DNA of 64,000 bases from NCBI RefSeq assembly GCF_900112815.1, contig NZ_FOND01000006.1, forward strand, positions 1 through 64,000, written 5' to 3'. Positions 32,347 through 41,350 of this stretch are shown here, in pieces (within the stretch, counting starts at the first letter, position 1; each line of letters opens with the position of its first letter). The position numbers and the translations under genes are program-made. The notes under the pieces are model-generated. The model did not search any database and was not told where the DNA came from. It saw only the letters and a list, made by a program, of their open reading frames with translations. Source of the stretch: Blastococcus tunisiensis. GTDB lineage: Bacteria; Actinomycetota; Actinomycetes; Mycobacteriales; Geodermatophilaceae.

Positions 32347-32726
32347 GCCACCGGACGCTAGTCGCTGGGACGCGACAGGCCGGAACGGGGGGCAGATCGG
32401 CCGGCTCCAGGGCACGCCACAGCGGCGTGTGGGTATGCCGTTCTGCCTGCTTCCAGCAGGACGGAGCGTGCAGCTCCGTGCGGCACGGGGTGCGGTCGCA
32501 GGAACCCGCCTACGACGTCGTGGTGGTCCCGCGCCGATCCGTGCTGCGCGTGCAGGACGGCCCGGCACGTCCTGACCACATCAGGACGTCTCCTGGCGGC
32601 GTGTGACGAAGTCCGGAAGAACGTGATCCGCAGTTCTCACCGGCGACGAGCGAGCGGAGAATGGGATGCGTCCCGGCACCCCGGAGCATCCACACCCCGG
32701 AGCGTCCCCGCCCACCGGAGCTCCCC
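32347..32726. other. Intergenic stretch, no gene seen
   Basis: 380 bp holding only overlapping short ORFs. A stem-forming stretch GTTCTGCCTGCTTCCAGCAG (near 32440-32460) is the one visible structure. The DUF4383 promoter presumably lies near the right end. Confidence 0.35.
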
Positions 32727-33515
32727 ATGACCCAGCGACTGCACCTCCCCCACCGTCGGACGTCCATCGCGAAGGGTCCCGAGGACCGGCCAGGCCTCGG
32801 AGCCCGCGTGTACGTGGTGCAGCGCACCGGCGCCGTGGCCGTGGCGCTGTTCCTCCTGCTGTTCGCCGTGCTGGGCTTCGCCAGCGGCCAGGCGTTCTTC
32901 TCGACCCGCGGGCAATCGGTCCTGGGGATGTCCTCCAACGGCCTGCTGTCGACCCTGTCGGTGGTCGTCGCGGTCGTGCTCCTCGCCGCCGCTGTCCGCA
33001 GTCCGCGGACGGCGTCCACGGTCATGCTCGTCCTGGGCCCGCTGTTCCTGCTGTCGGCGTTCGTCAACGCGATCGTGATCGGAACCCGCCTCAACTGGCT
33101 CGCGTTCGAGGTGAGCAACGTGATCTTCTCCGTCGTCGTCGGGCTCCCCATGCTGCTGATCGGTGCCTACGGCCGGATCGGTAGTCACCTCCCCCCGGAC
33201 AGTCCGTACGCACACCCGGACACCGACGACGCAGAGGTCGTCGACGAACGCCCCAGCACACCGGAGGAGGTCGCCGCCGAGGAGGCGATGCGCGAGGCCG
33301 AGATCGCCGTCGTCCAGCACACCGCCACTCCCGACCAGCGCGCCCGTGTCGAGGCGATGGCGCACGTGCACCACCGCGCGGATCGACGGCGTGTCTGGAT
33401 GGAGCTGGACGCGACGGCTCGGGACAGAGCTCGTCACGACGGGACCTCGCCGGCTCGCAGAACGACTCTCCTCCACCCGCGAGCCGGCCGGCGCGTGCCC
33501 CGACGCCGCGGCTGA
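32727..33515 (+). CDS. DUF4383 membrane protein
   Basis: 262 residues; ATG 6 nt after CGGAG. Four membrane helices (about 34-53, 76-93, 100-120, 130-150), including VQRTGAVAVALFLLLFAVLG, LVLGPLFLLSAFVNAIVIGT and NWLAFEVSNVIFSVVVGLPM, match DUF4383. A cytoplasmic tail follows (EEAMREAEIAVVQHTATPDQ). The last ~30 residues (TTLLHPRAGRRVPRRRG) are basic and unlike family ends, so the stop may have been lost by an indel. Function unknown. Confidence 0.75.
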   Translation: MTQRLHLPHRRTSIAKGPEDRPGLGARVYVVQRTGAVAVALFLLLFAVLGFASGQAFFSTRGQSVLGMSSNGLLSTLSVVVAVVLLAAAVRSPRTASTVMLVLGPLFLLSAFVNAIVIGTRLNWLAFEVSNVIFSVVVGLPMLLIGAYGRIGSHLPPDSPYAHPDTDDAEVVDERPSTPEEVAAEEAMREAEIAVVQHTATPDQRARVEAMAHVHHRADRRRVWMELDATARDRARHDGTSPARRTTLLHPRAGRRVPRRRG

Positions 33516-33761
33516 CGACGACGCCTCGGCGCTGCTCCGCCTGGCCACCTCGTTCGCGGGCCGGTCCGGGCCGAGGACGTCCGGGTGGACGGCGGCGGGA
33601 CGCGGCACTCGAGCGCCCGGCATCGACCCGTCCCCGGGGATGGCCGACGTCGGCGGTGCGTTCCGCGTCGTCCACGGATGACACGATCTCCCCGGGGTCA
33701 ACGGTTCGGCAGACCCGACTCCTCGGCCCCACGAATCCGGTCAGTCAGTGAGGACAGCGCC

Positions 33762-35213
33762 ATGACGCAGGACCCAGGACGCACCATCTACATCGACGGG
33801 CAGTGGCGTCCGGCCGACGAGGGTGCGAGCTTCGCCGTCACGGATCCGGCCACGGGCGAGGTCATCGGGCAGGCCGCCGACGGTGGCCGGGCCGACACCG
33901 AGGCGGCGATCGCCGCTGCCGGTCGGGCGCTGCCGGCCTGGTCGGGCGCGACGGCCTACGAGCGCGCGGCCGTCCTCGCCAAGGCGGACGCCCTGATGCG
34001 CGAGCGCCGCAAGGACCTGGCCGCGCTGATGACCCGCGAACAGGGCAAGCCGCTCAAGGCCTCGATGAACGAGGTCGCGTACGCCGCGGACTTCCTCGCG
34101 TGGTTCGCCGAGGAGGCCAAGCGCATCGGCGGCGTCACGATCCCCTCGGCACGCGCCGACCAGCGGTTCGTGACGATGCGCCAGCCGGTCGGCGTGGTCG
34201 CCGCCATCACACCGTGGAACTACCCGATCTCCATGCTGACCCGCAAGCTCGCGCCGGCCATCGCGTCCGGGTGCACGTCGGTGCTCAAGCCCGCCGACCA
34301 GACCCCGCTGTGCGCGGTCGCCACGGTGCAGCTGCTCGCCGACGCAGGTGTCCCCGCCGGGGTGGTCAACCTGGTCACCACCACGCGCGCGGCCGAGGTC
34401 GGCGACGCGCTGCTGGAGTCCCCCGTGGTCCGGAAGCTGACCTTCACCGGTTCGACCGCGGTCGGGAAGATGCTGGTGGCGAAGGCCGGCGCCACCCTGA
34501 AGCGGGTGTCGGTGGAACTGGGCGGCCACGCACCGTTCATCGTCTTCGCCGACGCCGATCCCGTGCGTGCCGCCAAGGGTGCCGCGCTGGTGAAGTTCCT
34601 CAACACCGGGCAGGCGTGCATCAGCCCGAACCGCATCTACGTCCACCGCTCCGTCTACGAGACCTTCGTGGCCACGCTCGACCAGCGCATCGCGGCGTTG
34701 CGCGTGGGCAGGGGGGACACCGACGGCGTCTCCATCGGTCCGTTGATCGACGATCGTGCCGTGGCCAAGATGGAGGCCCAGGTGCTGGACGCCCGCACCA
34801 AGGGCGCCCGGGTCGTGGCGGGCGGCGAGCGCGTGCAGGTGGACGGGCTCGACGGCACGACCTTCTTCGCGCCGACGCTCCTGGCCGACGTGACGCCGGA
34901 CATGCTCATCTCGTCCGAGGAGACGTTCGGGCCCATCGCCGCGGTCACGCCGTTCGACGACGAGGAGGAGGTCATCGCCCGGGCGAACGACACCGAGTAC
35001 GGCCTCGCCGCCTACGTGTACACCAACGACCTGTCGACGGCGATCCGGGTGACCGAGAAGCTGCGCTTCGGGATGATCGGCGTCAACGACATCAATCCGA
35101 CGTCCGCGGCTGCCCCCTTCGGCGGGGTCAAGGCGAGCGGTCTGGGACGCGAGGGCGGGTACGAGGGCATCGACGAGTACCTCGACACCAAGCTCGTCGG
35201 CATCTCCGTCTAG
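33762..35213 (+). CDS. gabD: NAD(P)-dependent succinate-semialdehyde-type aldehyde dehydrogenase
   Basis: 483 residues, the usual family length; ATG after GAGGACAGCGCC. Cofactor-binding ITPWNYPISML and FTGSTAVGKML, catalytic Glu252 (VELGGHAPFIVF) and Cys286 (NTGQACISPNR), and C-terminal EETFGPIAAV and PFGGVKASGLGREGG are all present. It oxidises an aldehyde such as succinate semialdehyde to the acid in the cytoplasm. Substrate is inferred from overall similarity to GabD; other short semialdehydes are possible. Confidence 0.88.
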   Translation: MTQDPGRTIYIDGQWRPADEGASFAVTDPATGEVIGQAADGGRADTEAAIAAAGRALPAWSGATAYERAAVLAKADALMRERRKDLAALMTREQGKPLKASMNEVAYAADFLAWFAEEAKRIGGVTIPSARADQRFVTMRQPVGVVAAITPWNYPISMLTRKLAPAIASGCTSVLKPADQTPLCAVATVQLLADAGVPAGVVNLVTTTRAAEVGDALLESPVVRKLTFTGSTAVGKMLVAKAGATLKRVSVELGGHAPFIVFADADPVRAAKGAALVKFLNTGQACISPNRIYVHRSVYETFVATLDQRIAALRVGRGDTDGVSIGPLIDDRAVAKMEAQVLDARTKGARVVAGGERVQVDGLDGTTFFAPTLLADVTPDMLISSEETFGPIAAVTPFDDEEEVIARANDTEYGLAAYVYTNDLSTAIRVTEKLRFGMIGVNDINPTSAAAPFGGVKASGLGREGGYEGIDEYLDTKLVGISV

Positions 35214-35274
35214 CGGCCGCCGGGCCGGGGCCGCCTATGGTCGCGGACGTCCATCGCCTCCGACGAGGAGCACC

Positions 35275-36099
35275 ATGCCTGTCGTCTCACGCCTGTCGGT
35301 CACACCGGTGAAGGGCACTGCCCTCCACCAGCCGACCCGCGTCGTCATCACCGGCAACGGCGTCACGACCAACCGCCGCTTCCACCTCGTCGATGCCCGA
35401 GGACGGTTGGTCAACGGCAAGCAGCACGGGCCGCTGGTACGGATCACGGCCGAGTACGACGCCAACGAGCAGCGCCTCTCCCTGCGCATACCGGACCGTG
35501 CGCCCGTGGAAGGCCCGGCGGACCAGCGGGGTGACGCCGTGGTCACCGACTTCTACGGGCGCGACGTGGCCGGTCACCTGGTCGAGGGTCCGTGGTCGGC
35601 CGCACTGAGCGACTTCGTCGGCGAGCCGGTGCGGCTCGTGGCCGCCGACCGCCCCGGAGACGCCGTCTACGTCCACCCGGTGACGGTGGTGTCGTCCGCG
35701 ACCATCGAGCACCTGCGCCGGGTCGCCCCCGGTGGTGAGGCGGTGGACCACCGTCGATTCCGGATGCTCCTCGAGCTGGACGGGTGCGAGGTGCACGAGG
35801 AGGACACGTGGGCCGGCCGGCGCGTGCAGGTCGGCCGGGCCACGGTGCGCGTCGTCGGCCCCGTCCCACGCTGCGTCGTCACGAACGAGAACCCCGAGAG
35901 CGGAGCGGTCGACTACAACACCCTCAAGGCCATCGTGCGCTACCGCGGTGAGCTCGCCACCGGCCTCGCGACACCCGTGGCACACCTGCCCGACAACGGA
36001 GCGGTCATCTTCGGCATGTACGCGACCGTGGAAGAGCCGGGGGACGTCTCGCTGGGTGATCAGGTCGAGGTCCTGGACGCCGCGGGTTCGGATCGATAG
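35275..36099 (+). CDS. MOSC-domain protein
   Basis: 274 residues. An N-terminal beta-barrel domain (VVSRLSVTPVKGTALHQPTR, RFHLVDARGRLVNGKQHGPL) resembling MOSC_N and a MOSC domain (DHRRFRMLLELDGCEVHEED, RCVVTNENPESGAVDYNTLK) are visible, as in YcbX/MARC-type proteins. MOSC domains bind molybdenum cofactor through a cysteine, here probably Cys in PRCVVT. Likely reduces N-oxygenated compounds or transfers sulfur. Convergent with the MFS gene, 4 nt apart. Confidence 0.8.
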   Translation: MPVVSRLSVTPVKGTALHQPTRVVITGNGVTTNRRFHLVDARGRLVNGKQHGPLVRITAEYDANEQRLSLRIPDRAPVEGPADQRGDAVVTDFYGRDVAGHLVEGPWSAALSDFVGEPVRLVAADRPGDAVYVHPVTVVSSATIEHLRRVAPGGEAVDHRRFRMLLELDGCEVHEEDTWAGRRVQVGRATVRVVGPVPRCVVTNENPESGAVDYNTLKAIVRYRGELATGLATPVAHLPDNGAVIFGMYATVEEPGDVSLGDQVEVLDAAGSDR

Positions 36100-36103
36100 C
36101 TGC

Positions 36104-37267
36104 TCATCGGCCGGGGCGTGAGCCCGCCTCGGCGGTCAGCGACATCAGCGCGGCGACGGCCACGAGCAGCGGGGCCGCGAGGAGGAGGAACACCTCCGGC
36201 CGTGCGCTTGCGGTGGCCGCACCCTGGCTGACGAGCAGCGGCGCTGCCAGCCCCGCACAGCCCCACGCGGTGAACACCCGGCCGTACACCGTGGGGAACG
36301 CGCGTGGTCCGACCCGATCCGCCGTGACCGCCGGGACCAGCGCGGAGACGCCACCGTAGGCGAGGCCGATCCCGGCGAAGCCGGTGAGCACGACGGCGGG
36401 GACGGTCGACACGGCCAGGCCGCCCAGTGCGACGGCGGACAGGACGAGCGTGCTCGCCACGGCGGCCGGTCGGCCGACACGATCGGACCACCAGCCGGCC
36501 CCGACCCGCCCTGCGAGGTTCCCGGCGGCCAGCAGGGAGACAGCGGCGCCCGCAGCTCCGGCACCCAGACCCGCGGCTGACGCCAGGGGTGCCGCTGCGG
36601 AGAAGACGACGAGCCCGGGAAGGGCGCCCCCGGCGAACAGCAGCCACAGGGCGACCACGCTCCGGAAGGGGACCGGCACCCGACGCTCCGGCTGCTCGCT
36701 CCCGCGTGCCGGAGCCCGGTCGACGGGCGCCAGCACGGCGGCCAGTCCGACCAGCCCGGTGACGAGCACGGCCAGGACGGCCAGCCCGGTGCGCCAACCG
36801 ACCGCCGGCAGCACGCGCGGCGCCACCAGGCCGAGCACCACCGGCCCGGCGGCGTAGGCGCCGACGACCAAGCCGCTGGCCAGCCCCCTGCGTCCCCCCG
36901 GCACGCGGGCAGCGAGCGCAACCGCGGTTCCGTACGCCAGCCCGTTGGCGGTGCCGAAGAGCAGCCCCACCCCGATCCACGGAACGCCGGCCCACCGGCC
37001 TGCGGCGGTCAGCCCGAGACCGACCCCGGCCAGGACGGCGGCCACGCCGAGCAGACGCCGGGCGCCCAGCCGCCTCAGCCCGCGTCCCACCCCCAGCAGT
37101 GCCGCGCTGAAGGCGACGAGGGCCAGCGCGAACACGCCCGAGCCGCTGCTGTCCGACGCCCCGACATCCGTCATGAGCGCTGGCGCGACGAGACTCCAGC
37201 CGAAGAGGGTGCCGACCGCCAGGTTGGCGACAGCCCCGGAGACGACGAGCCGGGCGGTCGACGGCAC
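36104..37267 (-). CDS. MFS transporter, oxalate/formate antiporter-like
   Basis: 387 residues from a GTG (VPSTARLVVSGAVANLAVGT); longer starts run back over the formamidase gene. Twelve membrane helices with FGWSLVAPALMTDVG in the first loop, as in OFA-type carriers, GLLFGTANGLAYGTAVALAA, LASGLVVGAYAAGPVVLG and GWWSDRVGRPAAVAS between the two halves. It lies 53 nt behind formamidase on the same strand, which fits export of the formate made by that enzyme. Confidence 0.78.
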   Translation of the reverse strand: MPSTARLVVSGAVANLAVGTLFGWSLVAPALMTDVGASDSSGSGVFALALVAFSAALLGVGRGLRRLGARRLLGVAAVLAGVGLGLTAAGRWAGVPWIGVGLLFGTANGLAYGTAVALAARVPGGRRGLASGLVVGAYAAGPVVLGLVAPRVLPAVGWRTGLAVLAVLVTGLVGLAAVLAPVDRAPARGSEQPERRVPVPFRSVVALWLLFAGGALPGLVVFSAAAPLASAAGLGAGAAGAAVSLLAAGNLAGRVGAGWWSDRVGRPAAVASTLVLSAVALGGLAVSTVPAVVLTGFAGIGLAYGGVSALVPAVTADRVGPRAFPTVYGRVFTAWGCAGLAAPLLVSQGAATASARPEVFLLLAAPLLVAVAALMSLTAEAGSRPGR

Positions 37268-37320
37268 CGGTGCGGGCGGTCCGGCTCTCGATCCGCCCGC
37301 ACCGGCAGACGTCCGACCGG

Positions 37321-38568
37321 TCAGGAGGTGACCGCCACCTGGCCGCGGTCCTTCCGCTGGGGTCCGTTCCCTCCGGGGCGGATGTCGGTGTCGAAGATCT
37401 CGGTCGGCAGGAACACCGAGCAGCACGCGTTCGGGATGTCCACGACGCCGCCGATGCGCCCTTCGATCGGCGAGGTGCCGAGGATCAGGTATGCCTGCTC
37501 CCCGGTGAAGCCCCACTTCTCCAGGTAGCGGATCGCGTTGAGGCACGCATTGCGGTACGCCAGGGTCGCGTCCATGTAGTAGTTGGTGTCGTCCCGGTGA
37601 TCGACCGACACGCCGATGAAGGTCAGGAACTCCGAGTAGCGCGGCTCCACCCGCCCCGGGATGAAGAACGGGTTGGTGGTGACGCCGTAGGTCTCCATGC
37701 CGCCCTTGATGAGGTCGACGTGGAAGTCGATGAAGCCGCCCATCTCGATCGCGCCGCAGAAGTTGATCTCGCCGTCACCCTGGCTGAAGTGCAGGTCGCC
37801 GCCGGAGAGGAGGCCACCGTCGACGTACACCGGGTAGAAGACGCGGCTGCCACGGGTGAAGTTCTTGATGTCGTGGTTCCCACCGTTCTCCCGCGGGGGC
37901 ACCGTCCGCGCGCCCTCGCGGCCGATCCTGTCGAGCAGGTCCCCGCCGGCGGTCCCCCCGAGGACGCCGTCCAGCAGGGGTGGCAGCCCCAGGGCGGGGA
38001 CCCGGTCCGGATCGGTGTCGATGAGCGCCTGTTCCCGGGCGTTCCAGCGGGCCAGGAGATCGGGCGACGGCGCGGTGCCGAACAGCCCGGGGTGCGTGAT
38101 GCCGGTGTACTTCACGCCCGGGACGTGCCGTGACGTGCACTCCTGGCCCCGGAAGTCCCAGACGGCCTTGTACGCATCGGGGAAGTAGTCGGTGAGGAAC
38201 CCACCACCGTTGACCTTGGCGAAGATCCCCGAGTACCCCCATCCCTCACCGCAGTTGGGTCCCTCCGTCTGCGGCACGGGGCCGAGGTCGACGATGTCCA
38301 CGACGAGCAGATCGCCCGGCTCGGCCCCTTCCACGGCGATGGGGCCGGACAGCATGTGGGCCACGTCCAGGTTGACGTCGCGGACGTCGTTGGCGGAGTC
38401 GTTGTTGCCGATCTGGCCGTCGGTCCACTCCTTGCACTCGACCCGGAAGGTGCTGCCGGGCTTGACCGTCACGGCGGGCGGGATGTCGGGGTGCCAGCGG
38501 TTGTGGCCGGGCACCGCCTGCTCACGCATGGACTTGCTCTGGTCGACCGTGAACACGACTTCGGGCAT
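37321..38568 (-). CDS. fmdA: Formamidase (acetamidase/formamidase family)
   Basis: 415 residues, matching bacterial FmdA; ATG after GAGAGGAACCTGCC. PEVVFTVDQSKSMREQAVPG, HNRWHPDIPPAVTVKPGSTF, ECKEWTDGQIGNNDSANDVR, GVKYTGITHPGLFGTAPSPD, NGGNHDIKNFTRGSRVFYPV and ALAYRNACLNAIRYLEKWGF are characteristic. It hydrolyses formamide or short amides to the acid and ammonia. It forms an operon with the AmiS/UreI channel and FmdB encoded upstream (gaps of 12 and 3 nt). Confidence 0.92.
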   Translation of the reverse strand: MPEVVFTVDQSKSMREQAVPGHNRWHPDIPPAVTVKPGSTFRVECKEWTDGQIGNNDSANDVRDVNLDVAHMLSGPIAVEGAEPGDLLVVDIVDLGPVPQTEGPNCGEGWGYSGIFAKVNGGGFLTDYFPDAYKAVWDFRGQECTSRHVPGVKYTGITHPGLFGTAPSPDLLARWNAREQALIDTDPDRVPALGLPPLLDGVLGGTAGGDLLDRIGREGARTVPPRENGGNHDIKNFTRGSRVFYPVYVDGGLLSGGDLHFSQGDGEINFCGAIEMGGFIDFHVDLIKGGMETYGVTTNPFFIPGRVEPRYSEFLTFIGVSVDHRDDTNYYMDATLAYRNACLNAIRYLEKWGFTGEQAYLILGTSPIEGRIGGVVDIPNACCSVFLPTEIFDTDIRPGGNGPQRKDRGQVAVTS

Positions 38569-38580
38569 GGCAGGTTCCTC

Positions 38581-39216
38581 TCAGTGGACGCCCGGCGCGG
38601 TACCGGGTCGGGACGCGACGGTGGGAGCGGAGAGCGGCCGGCTCAGCGGCACGCAGACGGCGAGGAGCAGGAGGCCGAGGACGGCGACGACGACCGTCGT
38701 GAGCGACGTGTCCTCCCACCAGCCGGTGATGATCAGGAAGGCAGGGACGCCGGCCGTGAGCAGGCCCTCCCCCGCGGCCAGCACACCGATGGCCGGGGTC
38801 AGGTGCTCCCTGTGCAGCGCCATCAGCAGGAAGAAGGTGAACCACAGGACCGCCCAGAGCAGCCAGATGACGGCGAACGTCCGGTCCTCGACGACAGTCC
38901 AGGAGTGGATCGAGAACCCGACGGCCGCGACGGTCACGGTCAGCGAGAACCAGCCGAGGCCTTCGGCGGGGGCGCCGGTGAGCCCGTTCATGCCTACCCA
39001 CAGGTAGGTGAAGCCGAAGAAGTACAGACCTGCAGCGAGCGCGATCCGCGCCGGATCACCGTCCGCGACGACGATGAGGTACGTGGGCGTGAAGACCTGC
39101 AGGGCGCCGACGAAGAGGTTCAGCGGCGCCGCACCTCGTGGGCTCACGTGGCCCAGCAACATGACGCCGTTGACGAAGAGCACGACGCCGACGTAGAGGA
39201 GCCCGACCGCGCTCAC
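38581..39216 (-). CDS. amiS: AmiS/UreI-family amide or urea channel
   Basis: 211 residues from a GTG. Six helices with LLYVGVVLFVNGVMLLGHVS, LNLFVGALQVFTPTYLIVVA, LYFFGFTYLWVGMNGLTGAP and WLLWAVLWFTFFLLM, the AmiS/UreI signature. It lets short amides or urea cross the inner membrane to the formamidase. The gene begins 3 nt after the fmdB stop. Confidence 0.88.
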   Translation of the reverse strand: MSAVGLLYVGVVLFVNGVMLLGHVSPRGAAPLNLFVGALQVFTPTYLIVVADGDPARIALAAGLYFFGFTYLWVGMNGLTGAPAEGLGWFSLTVTVAAVGFSIHSWTVVEDRTFAVIWLLWAVLWFTFFLLMALHREHLTPAIGVLAAGEGLLTAGVPAFLIITGWWEDTSLTTVVVAVLGLLLLAVCVPLSRPLSAPTVASRPGTAPGVH

Positions 39217-39219
39217 GGC

Positions 39220-39549
39220 TCACGACCGGGGCAGGGACGGGTAGCGCCCTCCGGAGCGCTGCGCCGCATCGACCGGAGCTGCTCCTGTCATCGGGTTCCA
39301 CCGCCGGCTGCGTGGTCGTGGCGCGCCGTCCGGGATCGAGCGGACCACCTGCGGCGCCTCTGCGCTGGCGTCCGCGGCACCGATCGCGCGGTGCAGACCC
39401 GGAGCGATGGTCGCCAGGTGCGGAGCGGTGAAGACGCGGTGGGACTCCGCCGTGCAGCTCGGGCACGGATGGGTCGGGGTCAGCGAGGACATCGGCTGGA
39501 TCACGTCGAAGTCCGAGCAGGACGGGCACCGGAAGACGTATGTGGCCAC
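39220..39549 (-). CDS. fmdB: FmdB-family zinc-ribbon regulator
   Basis: 109 residues from a GTG 5 nt after AAGGAG. The N-terminal zinc ribbon YVFRCPSCSDFDVIQPM... with PCPSC has Cys8, Cys11, Cys29 and Cys32 as ligands. The tail is basic and Pro-rich. FmdB controls formamidase expression in methylotrophs; here it is the first gene of the operon. Confidence 0.85.
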   Translation of the reverse strand: MATYVFRCPSCSDFDVIQPMSSLTPTHPCPSCTAESHRVFTAPHLATIAPGLHRAIGAADASAEAPQVVRSIPDGAPRPRSRRWNPMTGAAPVDAAQRSGGRYPSLPRS

Positions 39550-39568
39550 GATCACTCCTTCATGTCAC

Positions 39569-39600
39569 CTGAAACATATTCAGATGGAAGGAACTGTCAA
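39569..39600 (-). promoter_or_regulatory. Sigma70 promoter and operator of fmdB-amiS-fmdA
   Basis: On the minus strand TTGACA (39595-39600) and TATGTT (39573-39578) are separated by 16 nt, an unusually good promoter for such GC-rich DNA. CTGAA-TATGT-TTCAG (39569-39583) is a 5-bp inverted repeat sitting on the -10, the right place for a repressor. Confidence 0.7.
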
Positions 39601-39642
39601 GGGGTGGGCCGAGGATCTGCCGGCGACGGGGACCCGGCCCAC

Positions 39643-40698
39643 CTACAGGTCGGTGAGCACGTCGAAGTCGACACCGTCGGCGACCGCGAGGTGGACCGGC
39701 TGCTGCAGGTGGTTGCCCACGAAGGACACGGCTCCGCGCGGGCCGTCGTAGCCGACGCCGTCGGCGACTTCGAGCATCCGGCGCACGTCCACGCTGCCGG
39801 CGTGCTGCGCCAGCGCGGCCAGCGTCATCAGCCCCTCGTAGCAGGACTCCGCGGCATTGTTCAGCGGAGGGGCGTCCGGCCCGTGCTGAGCGACGTAGTC
39901 GGCACCGAGGTCGAGGGCCGACGCGGTGGCGAGCGAGCGGAAGTACGACGCGCAGACGAAGAGGTCCTCGGTCGCGTCCGCGCCGCTGGCCATGAGCATG
40001 TTCTCCTCCATCAGCGGGGTGAACCGGACGAGGTCGTCCTGCAGCCCCCACTGCGTGAAGGCCCGGTTGAACTCCACGGCGTCCTGTCCCACCAGGTACA
40101 TGAGGACGCCCTGCGCGTCGCTGCCGCGAATCCGCTCCAGGACCTGGGCGAAGTCGCGGGTGCCCAGGGGGACGAACGCCGTCCCGGCCACCCGGAGGTC
40201 CAACCGGCGGGCGAAGAGCCGGGTGACGTCGACGGAGGCGCGCGGCCAGACGTAGTCGTCGCCGATGATGAACCACCGGCGCACGTCGCGGACGTCGCGC
40301 AGCCAGCGCAGTGCGGGCGCGACCTGCCGCGCCGGGGTCTCCCCCGAGCAGAACACCCCGGGACGGGTCTCGCCGCCTTCGTACAGCGACGTGTAGACGT
40401 AGGGGATCCGGCCGGCCGTGATCGGCGCCAGCGTCTGCCGCACGGCCGAGATGTGCCAGCCCGTGACGCCGTCGATGCCTCCGGCATCGATCAGCCGGCC
40501 GATCTCCGCGGCGATCTGCGCGGGGGGCGCGCCGCCATCGACGACCTCGACGCTCATGTCCCGGCCGAGGACGCCGGTCTGGTTGATGAGTGTCAGTGCG
40601 GTGGCCGCGACGGCCTCGCACGATGGGCCGAAGATGCCGGCAGGCCCCTGCAACGGGACGACCAGCGCGACCCGCAGGGTGCTCGCTTCCCGACCCAA
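39643..40698 (-). CDS. AmiC-like amide-sensing periplasmic-binding-fold protein
   Basis: 351 residues with no signal peptide. STLRVALVVPLQGPAGIFGP, ALTLINQTGVLGRDMSVEVV, GVTGWHISAVRQTLAPITAG, IPYVYTSLYEGGETRPGVFC and RWFIIGDDYVWPRASVDVTR follow the type I binding-protein fold used by AmiC and urea/amide receptors. Being cytoplasmic, it probably senses amides rather than feeding a transporter. In Pseudomonas AmiC restrains the antiterminator AmiR; no AmiR is encoded here, a MarR gene is. Confidence 0.78.
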   Translation of the reverse strand: MGREASTLRVALVVPLQGPAGIFGPSCEAVAATALTLINQTGVLGRDMSVEVVDGGAPPAQIAAEIGRLIDAGGIDGVTGWHISAVRQTLAPITAGRIPYVYTSLYEGGETRPGVFCSGETPARQVAPALRWLRDVRDVRRWFIIGDDYVWPRASVDVTRLFARRLDLRVAGTAFVPLGTRDFAQVLERIRGSDAQGVLMYLVGQDAVEFNRAFTQWGLQDDLVRFTPLMEENMLMASGADATEDLFVCASYFRSLATASALDLGADYVAQHGPDAPPLNNAAESCYEGLMTLAALAQHAGSVDVRRMLEVADGVGYDGPRGAVSFVGNHLQQPVHLAVADGVDFDVLTDL

Positions 40699-40782
40699 TG
40701 CTCTCCCTCCTTGGCGTGACGTGCACGGCGAGAAAGGCGGGGGTCCCTGACGTCTGCCACAATCGAACGCCCGAGTGGGGCA

Positions 40783-40795
40783 TGACTATGCTCAG
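40783..40795. promoter_or_regulatory. Candidate MarR box resembling the fmdB operator
   Basis: TGACTATGCTCAG, upstream of the marR-like gene, matches the operator over the fmdB promoter (TGAATATGTTTCAG) apart from a one-base gap and two changes. If both are bound by the same MarR protein, it would link its own expression with the amide operon. Confidence 0.4.
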
Positions 40796-40841
40796 CTTCC
40801 CTGGTTTTGGGAAGAGCGTGCTCGGGCGGGAAGAGACGGGC

Positions 40842-41270
40842 ATGCTGCAGGAGGACCAGGGGCGGAGCGTGTCCCACGTCGACCTCCTCCGCCGTGCGAC
40901 CGCGGGCTTGTCGCAGCGCGTCGAGGGCATCGTCACCGCGGCCGATCTGACGCTGGACAACTGGCGGGTGCTGCACGCCCTCGCCGAGTGCGGGCCCCTG
41001 TCGATGAGCGATCTCGCGAGCCGCACCCGCATCACCGGCCCGACCCTCACCCGCATCGTCGACCGGCTGGTGGAGCGCGCGCTGCTCTACCGCAACGTCG
41101 ACGCCGCGGACCGGCGACGCGTGCTCGTCCATGTCGCCGACCGCGGTCGGACCCTCCACCGGTCGCTGACCCCGCGGATCGCGGCGGCGGAGCGCGAAGG
41201 GCTCGCGCCCTTGTCCGAGGACGAGGCGCTCACCCTTCGCCGGCTCCTGGAACGGCTCGCCACACCCTGA
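40842..41270 (+). CDS. MarR-family regulator of the amide cluster
   Basis: 142 residues from the ATG of MLQEDQGRSV; an ATG at 40782 would add 20 residues but would put the operator-like box inside the gene. Winged HTH: LTLDNWRVLHALAECGPLSM-SDLASRTRITGPTLTRIVDR, wing NVDAADRRRVLVHVADRGR. MarR proteins are dimeric repressors released by small acids or aromatics. Divergent from the AmiC-like gene. Confidence 0.82.
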   Translation: MLQEDQGRSVSHVDLLRRATAGLSQRVEGIVTAADLTLDNWRVLHALAECGPLSMSDLASRTRITGPTLTRIVDRLVERALLYRNVDAADRRRVLVHVADRGRTLHRSLTPRIAAAEREGLAPLSEDEALTLRRLLERLATP

Positions 41271-41350
41271 ACAGGGCGCGCGTCGGTCGCCCGATCCCGG
41301 CTTGCGGTCATCCGGAGCGAGCGGCAGGCTGCGGAGAAACTTCCACGTGG

